DNA of 64,000 bases from CAYSPO01 sp964432945. Its GTDB lineage: Bacteria > Bacillota > Clostridia > Tissierellales > Peptoniphilaceae. The notes under the pieces were generated by a model, which worked only from the letters and a program-made list of their open reading frames with translations, made no database searches and had not been told where the DNA came from. Position 1 is the first letter of the stretch. Each line of letters begins with the position of its first letter. Where the stretch lies: contig CAYSPO010000001.1 in assembly GCA_964432945.1 (NCBI GenBank), positions 1 through 64,000 of the forward strand, given 5' to 3'. Shown here piece after piece: positions 61,745 through 64,000 of this stretch. The translations under genes were made by a program, and so were the position numbers.

Positions 61745-63484
61745 ATGAAAAAATTTGTTTCTAAGATATTAGCGGTCACTTTAACATTAGGGATGACAAT
61801 TAGTGTTGCTAATGCAGTTGATAATGTAAATAGGGTTTCTGGTAAAGATAAGTATAAAACAGCTATTGAGGTATCTAAAAGTAACTATACTAATTCAGAA
61901 AATGTGATACTTGCTAGTGGTGATGAATTTGCAGATGCTTTAGCTGGAGGTCAGCTATCTTTAAATCTTGATGCACCTATCCTTTTAGTAGGAAAAGGGC
62001 CAATAAGTTCTGATCTTAAAGAAGAGATTAAAAGATTGGAAGCTAAAAATATTTATATTCTAGGAGAGAAAAATTCTATTTCAAAAGAAATAGAAGATAA
62101 TCTAGATAAAGATTATAAAATTATAAGACTTGGTGGAAAAGATAGATATGAGACTTCTAAACTTATAATGAAAGAAACTGAAAAATTAGGTGAGTTTGAT
62201 AAGTTAGTTTTAGTTAGTGGAATAGATTTTGCAGATGCACTTTCTTCATCTAACTATCTAGCAAAGAATAGTGCTCTTTTAATGTTATCAAATGGTAAAG
62301 AACTTCCAAAAACAGATAAAGAAATTATAGTTATTGGCGGAAAAGAGAAAATAGAACTTCCGGATTTTAAGGGAAGAAGGATAGCAGGTAAAGATAGATA
62401 TGAAACTTCAATGTTATTATTAGATGAGTTTTTCAAAGATGCTAAAAATGGTGTTTTAGTAAGCGGGGAGAGATATCCTGATGGACTTACTTCAGTTTCA
62501 TTTTTAAATAAATTTGAATCACCTATTATATTAACTAGGAAAGGTGCATTAGATGATGAAGCAAAATCTTATATAGATAAACTAGAAAAGCTAGTTATAG
62601 TTGGAGGAGAACAAACTATATCTGAAGATATACTTAAAGATGACGAAACTCCAATAGATATAGAAGGCAGAGTTTTAGACGCTAAAGAAGTTACTAAAAT
62701 GATAAAAAAAGAAGATGTTAAAGTTTTTGATCTTAGAAAACCAGAAGATTACGAACTTGGACATATACCTGGCGCTTTAAATATTAGTAACAAGGAATTT
62801 GAAGATCCAGACAATCCAATAGATGGAGAACTTGCAACTCCACAACAATTTGAAGAATTAATGTCTTCATATGGTATAAAAAATACAGATACAATAATAG
62901 TTTATTCTCAAGCTTCAAAGCCTCAAATGGCTCCAAGACTTATTTGGACATTAGAAGCATACGGTCATACAAATACTTATATCTTAGATGGTCATTACGA
63001 TAAGTGGTCAAATGGAGAATTTGAGATAGAAGAGGGGCCTCAAAAAGAACAAGTTAAATCAGAATATAAAATAATAACTCAAGAAAACACAATAAATGTA
63101 GATAAAAATTATGTTATCGATATTATAGATGGGAAAATAGATGCTATATTATTAGATTGTAGGCCAGCAGAACAGTATGCTAGCAAAGAGCCAACTAGTG
63201 GTGGGAATGCTAAGGGTGGTCATATACCAGGAGCTGTAAATGTTCCATATATGTCTACTGTTGGAGAAGACGGTAGATTTTTATCAGCTGAAGAATTAAA
63301 ACAGCTATATTCTGAAGTAGGAATCAATGAAGATTCAGATGTAGTAGTTTACTGTCAAAGAGGGCATAGAGCTTCTCATTCTTGGTTTGTTCTTAAATAT
63401 GTTTTAGGATATGAAAATATAAAAGTATATGATGGCTCAATGATGGAATGGAGCAATCTCGAGGATCAAAAAGTTGAATTTTAA
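61745..63484 (+). CDS. cell-wall-targeted rhodanese (three CWB2 repeats and two rhodanese domains)
   Basis: The 579-residue protein has a signal peptide (KILAVTLTLGMTISVANA), three CWB2 cell-wall-binding repeats (residues about 28-305; GKDKYKTAI, GKDRYETSK, GKDRYETSM), and two rhodanese domains. The first (about 312-435; LGHIPGALNI) has Ser at the catalytic Cys position (IVYSQASKPQ), so it is inactive. The second (about 455-579; GGHIPGAVNVPY) keeps the active Cys in VVYCQRGHRASHS. It is therefore a surface thiosulfate-type sulfurtransferase held to the wall. The two-domain rhodanese layout with only the C-terminal site active is common; the fusion to CWB2 is notable. Confidence 0.92.
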   Translation: MKKFVSKILAVTLTLGMTISVANAVDNVNRVSGKDKYKTAIEVSKSNYTNSENVILASGDEFADALAGGQLSLNLDAPILLVGKGPISSDLKEEIKRLEAKNIYILGEKNSISKEIEDNLDKDYKIIRLGGKDRYETSKLIMKETEKLGEFDKLVLVSGIDFADALSSSNYLAKNSALLMLSNGKELPKTDKEIIVIGGKEKIELPDFKGRRIAGKDRYETSMLLLDEFFKDAKNGVLVSGERYPDGLTSVSFLNKFESPIILTRKGALDDEAKSYIDKLEKLVIVGGEQTISEDILKDDETPIDIEGRVLDAKEVTKMIKKEDVKVFDLRKPEDYELGHIPGALNISNKEFEDPDNPIDGELATPQQFEELMSSYGIKNTDTIIVYSQASKPQMAPRLIWTLEAYGHTNTYILDGHYDKWSNGEFEIEEGPQKEQVKSEYKIITQENTINVDKNYVIDIIDGKIDAILLDCRPAEQYASKEPTSGGNAKGGHIPGAVNVPYMSTVGEDGRFLSAEELKQLYSEVGINEDSDVVVYCQRGHRASHSWFVLKYVLGYENIKVYDGSMMEWSNLEDQKVEF

Positions 63485-63497
63485 AAAATAATCACTT

Positions 63498-63528
63498 AGA
63501 AGCTAGGACTGTCCTAGCTTCTATTTTT
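63498..63528 (+). terminator. intrinsic terminator
   Basis: AGAAGCTAGGA pairs with TCCTAGCTTCT around loop CTG, followed by ATTTTT; it ends the rhodanese gene. Confidence 0.85.
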
Positions 63529-63681
63529 AGGTATAAAGATAAATAATAATTATATAAGATAAATTAATCATAATAAACAAATGTTACATATATACTATAT
63601 AGAAGAGAAACAGAGCAATTGCCTTGTTTATTTTTATTTTACATAGAATTATGTTTCCCTGAAAATAATAAAGGAGGATTT

Positions 63682-64000
63682 ATGTCAGAAATATCAAATA
63701 AGATGGAGATAATAGAGGGTATATGCGGTATATGCCCTGGAAACTGTGCTGTTGAAATACATAAAATAGATGGAAAGATTGATAAGGTATTAAAATCTGA
63801 AAAGAATAAATATGGATTAATTTGCCTAAGGGCATCAAAAGCTAAGGAAATAGTTTATTCTGAAGATAGAATAACAACTCCACTAATAAGAACAGGTAAA
63901 AAAGGTACAAAAGATTTTAGAGAAGCAACATGGGAAGAAGCTTTAAGCTATGCAAGTGAAGGTTTTTTGAAAATAAAAGATAAATATGGAGCACAGTCTT
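63682..64000 (+). CDS. molybdopterin oxidoreductase, N-terminal part (cut by the window end)
   Basis: ATG 63682 after AAGGAGGA opens a frame that runs to the window end (106 codons). It shows the N-terminal [4Fe-4S] domain of the DMSO-reductase family: GICGICPGNCAVEIH (Cys-x2-Cys-x3-Cys), the fourth Cys in YGLICLRASKA, and then the typical RITTPLIRTGKKGTKDFREA and TWEEAL. The substrate class (formate, polysulfide, thiosulfate, arsenate or other) needs the rest. The upstream rhodanese makes a sulfur compound plausible. It could also contain Sec further on, as formate dehydrogenases often do. Confidence 0.9.
   Translation, partial: MSEISNKMEIIEGICGICPGNCAVEIHKIDGKIDKVLKSEKNKYGLICLRASKAKEIVYSEDRITTPLIRTGKKGTKDFREATWEEALSYASEGFLKIKDKYGAQS

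Noticed and set aside
1..64000. Insertion sequences, prophage, integrases or CRISPR arrays
   Set aside because: No transposase, integrase or regularly spaced direct repeats were seen anywhere in the window.

Overview
The window is 64 kb of a low-GC (roughly 30 %) anaerobic Firmicute chromosome. Strict anaerobic metabolism is indicated by anaerobic (cbi-type) cobalamin synthesis, double-cubane FeS proteins, a glycine/proline-reductase-type selenoprotein, and the start of a molybdopterin oxidoreductase. Cell-wall-binding repeat 2 proteins also fit a clostridial or Tissierellia/Peptoniphilaceae-like organism; this placement is inference. The organism must decode UGA as selenocysteine: seven genes carry an in-frame UGA, each followed 16-25 nt later by a small hairpin with a G-containing loop. 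No sel genes lie in the window.

Layout. 0-7 kb: a tRNA-Lys, two PadR/HAAS-domain operons with palindromic promoters, a secreted leucine-rich-repeat/CWB2 protein and a frameshifted CPBP protease. 7-10.4 kb: a polar amino-acid ABC transporter behind a leader containing a 34-residue peptide with three consecutive Cys codons and a terminator. 10.4-11.2 kb: a solitary PrdB/GrdB-family selenoprotein. 11.2-14.8 kb (minus strand): a metal P-type ATPase, an HMA chaperone, a Crp/Fnr regulator and a hemerythrin protein behind an Fnr-like palindrome. 14.9-29.9 kb: a cobalamin riboswitch, a BtuCDF-like importer, cbiK-L-A-C-D-E-T-F-G-H-J and a siroheme-type dehydrogenase, then a second riboswitch and the cobalt transporter cbiMNQO. 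30-31.3 kb: a transglutaminase-like lipoprotein.

31.5-40.8 kb holds the most striking locus: a selenoprotein-rich system with two membrane-anchored proteins ending in Cys-Sec, a MerR regulator with a Cys-rich tail, an ABC transporter whose binding protein and permease both contain Sec, a MerB-like organomercurial lyase with Sec at the second catalytic Cys position, a Sec-x-x-Cys thioredoxin-like protein, a DsrE-like protein and two ArsP-family permeases. From memory this matches what has been named the SAO (selenocysteine-assisted organometal) system; gene names here follow that recollection. The content suggests capture, import, dealkylation and efflux of an organometal(loid), under MerR control from two promoters sharing the motif TAAAG-WCGA-CTTTA.

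41.3-46.7 kb: an oligopeptide/nickel-type ABC operon. 46.9-55 kb: a methyltransferase, two paralogous double-cubane reductases flanking a PatB/MalY-like C-S lyase and a NitT/TauT-type ABC transporter. 55-60 kb: a heterodimeric ABC exporter and a MATE pump. 60-63.5 kb: an LRR protein and a cell-wall-targeted rhodanese. The window ends inside a molybdopterin oxidoreductase gene.
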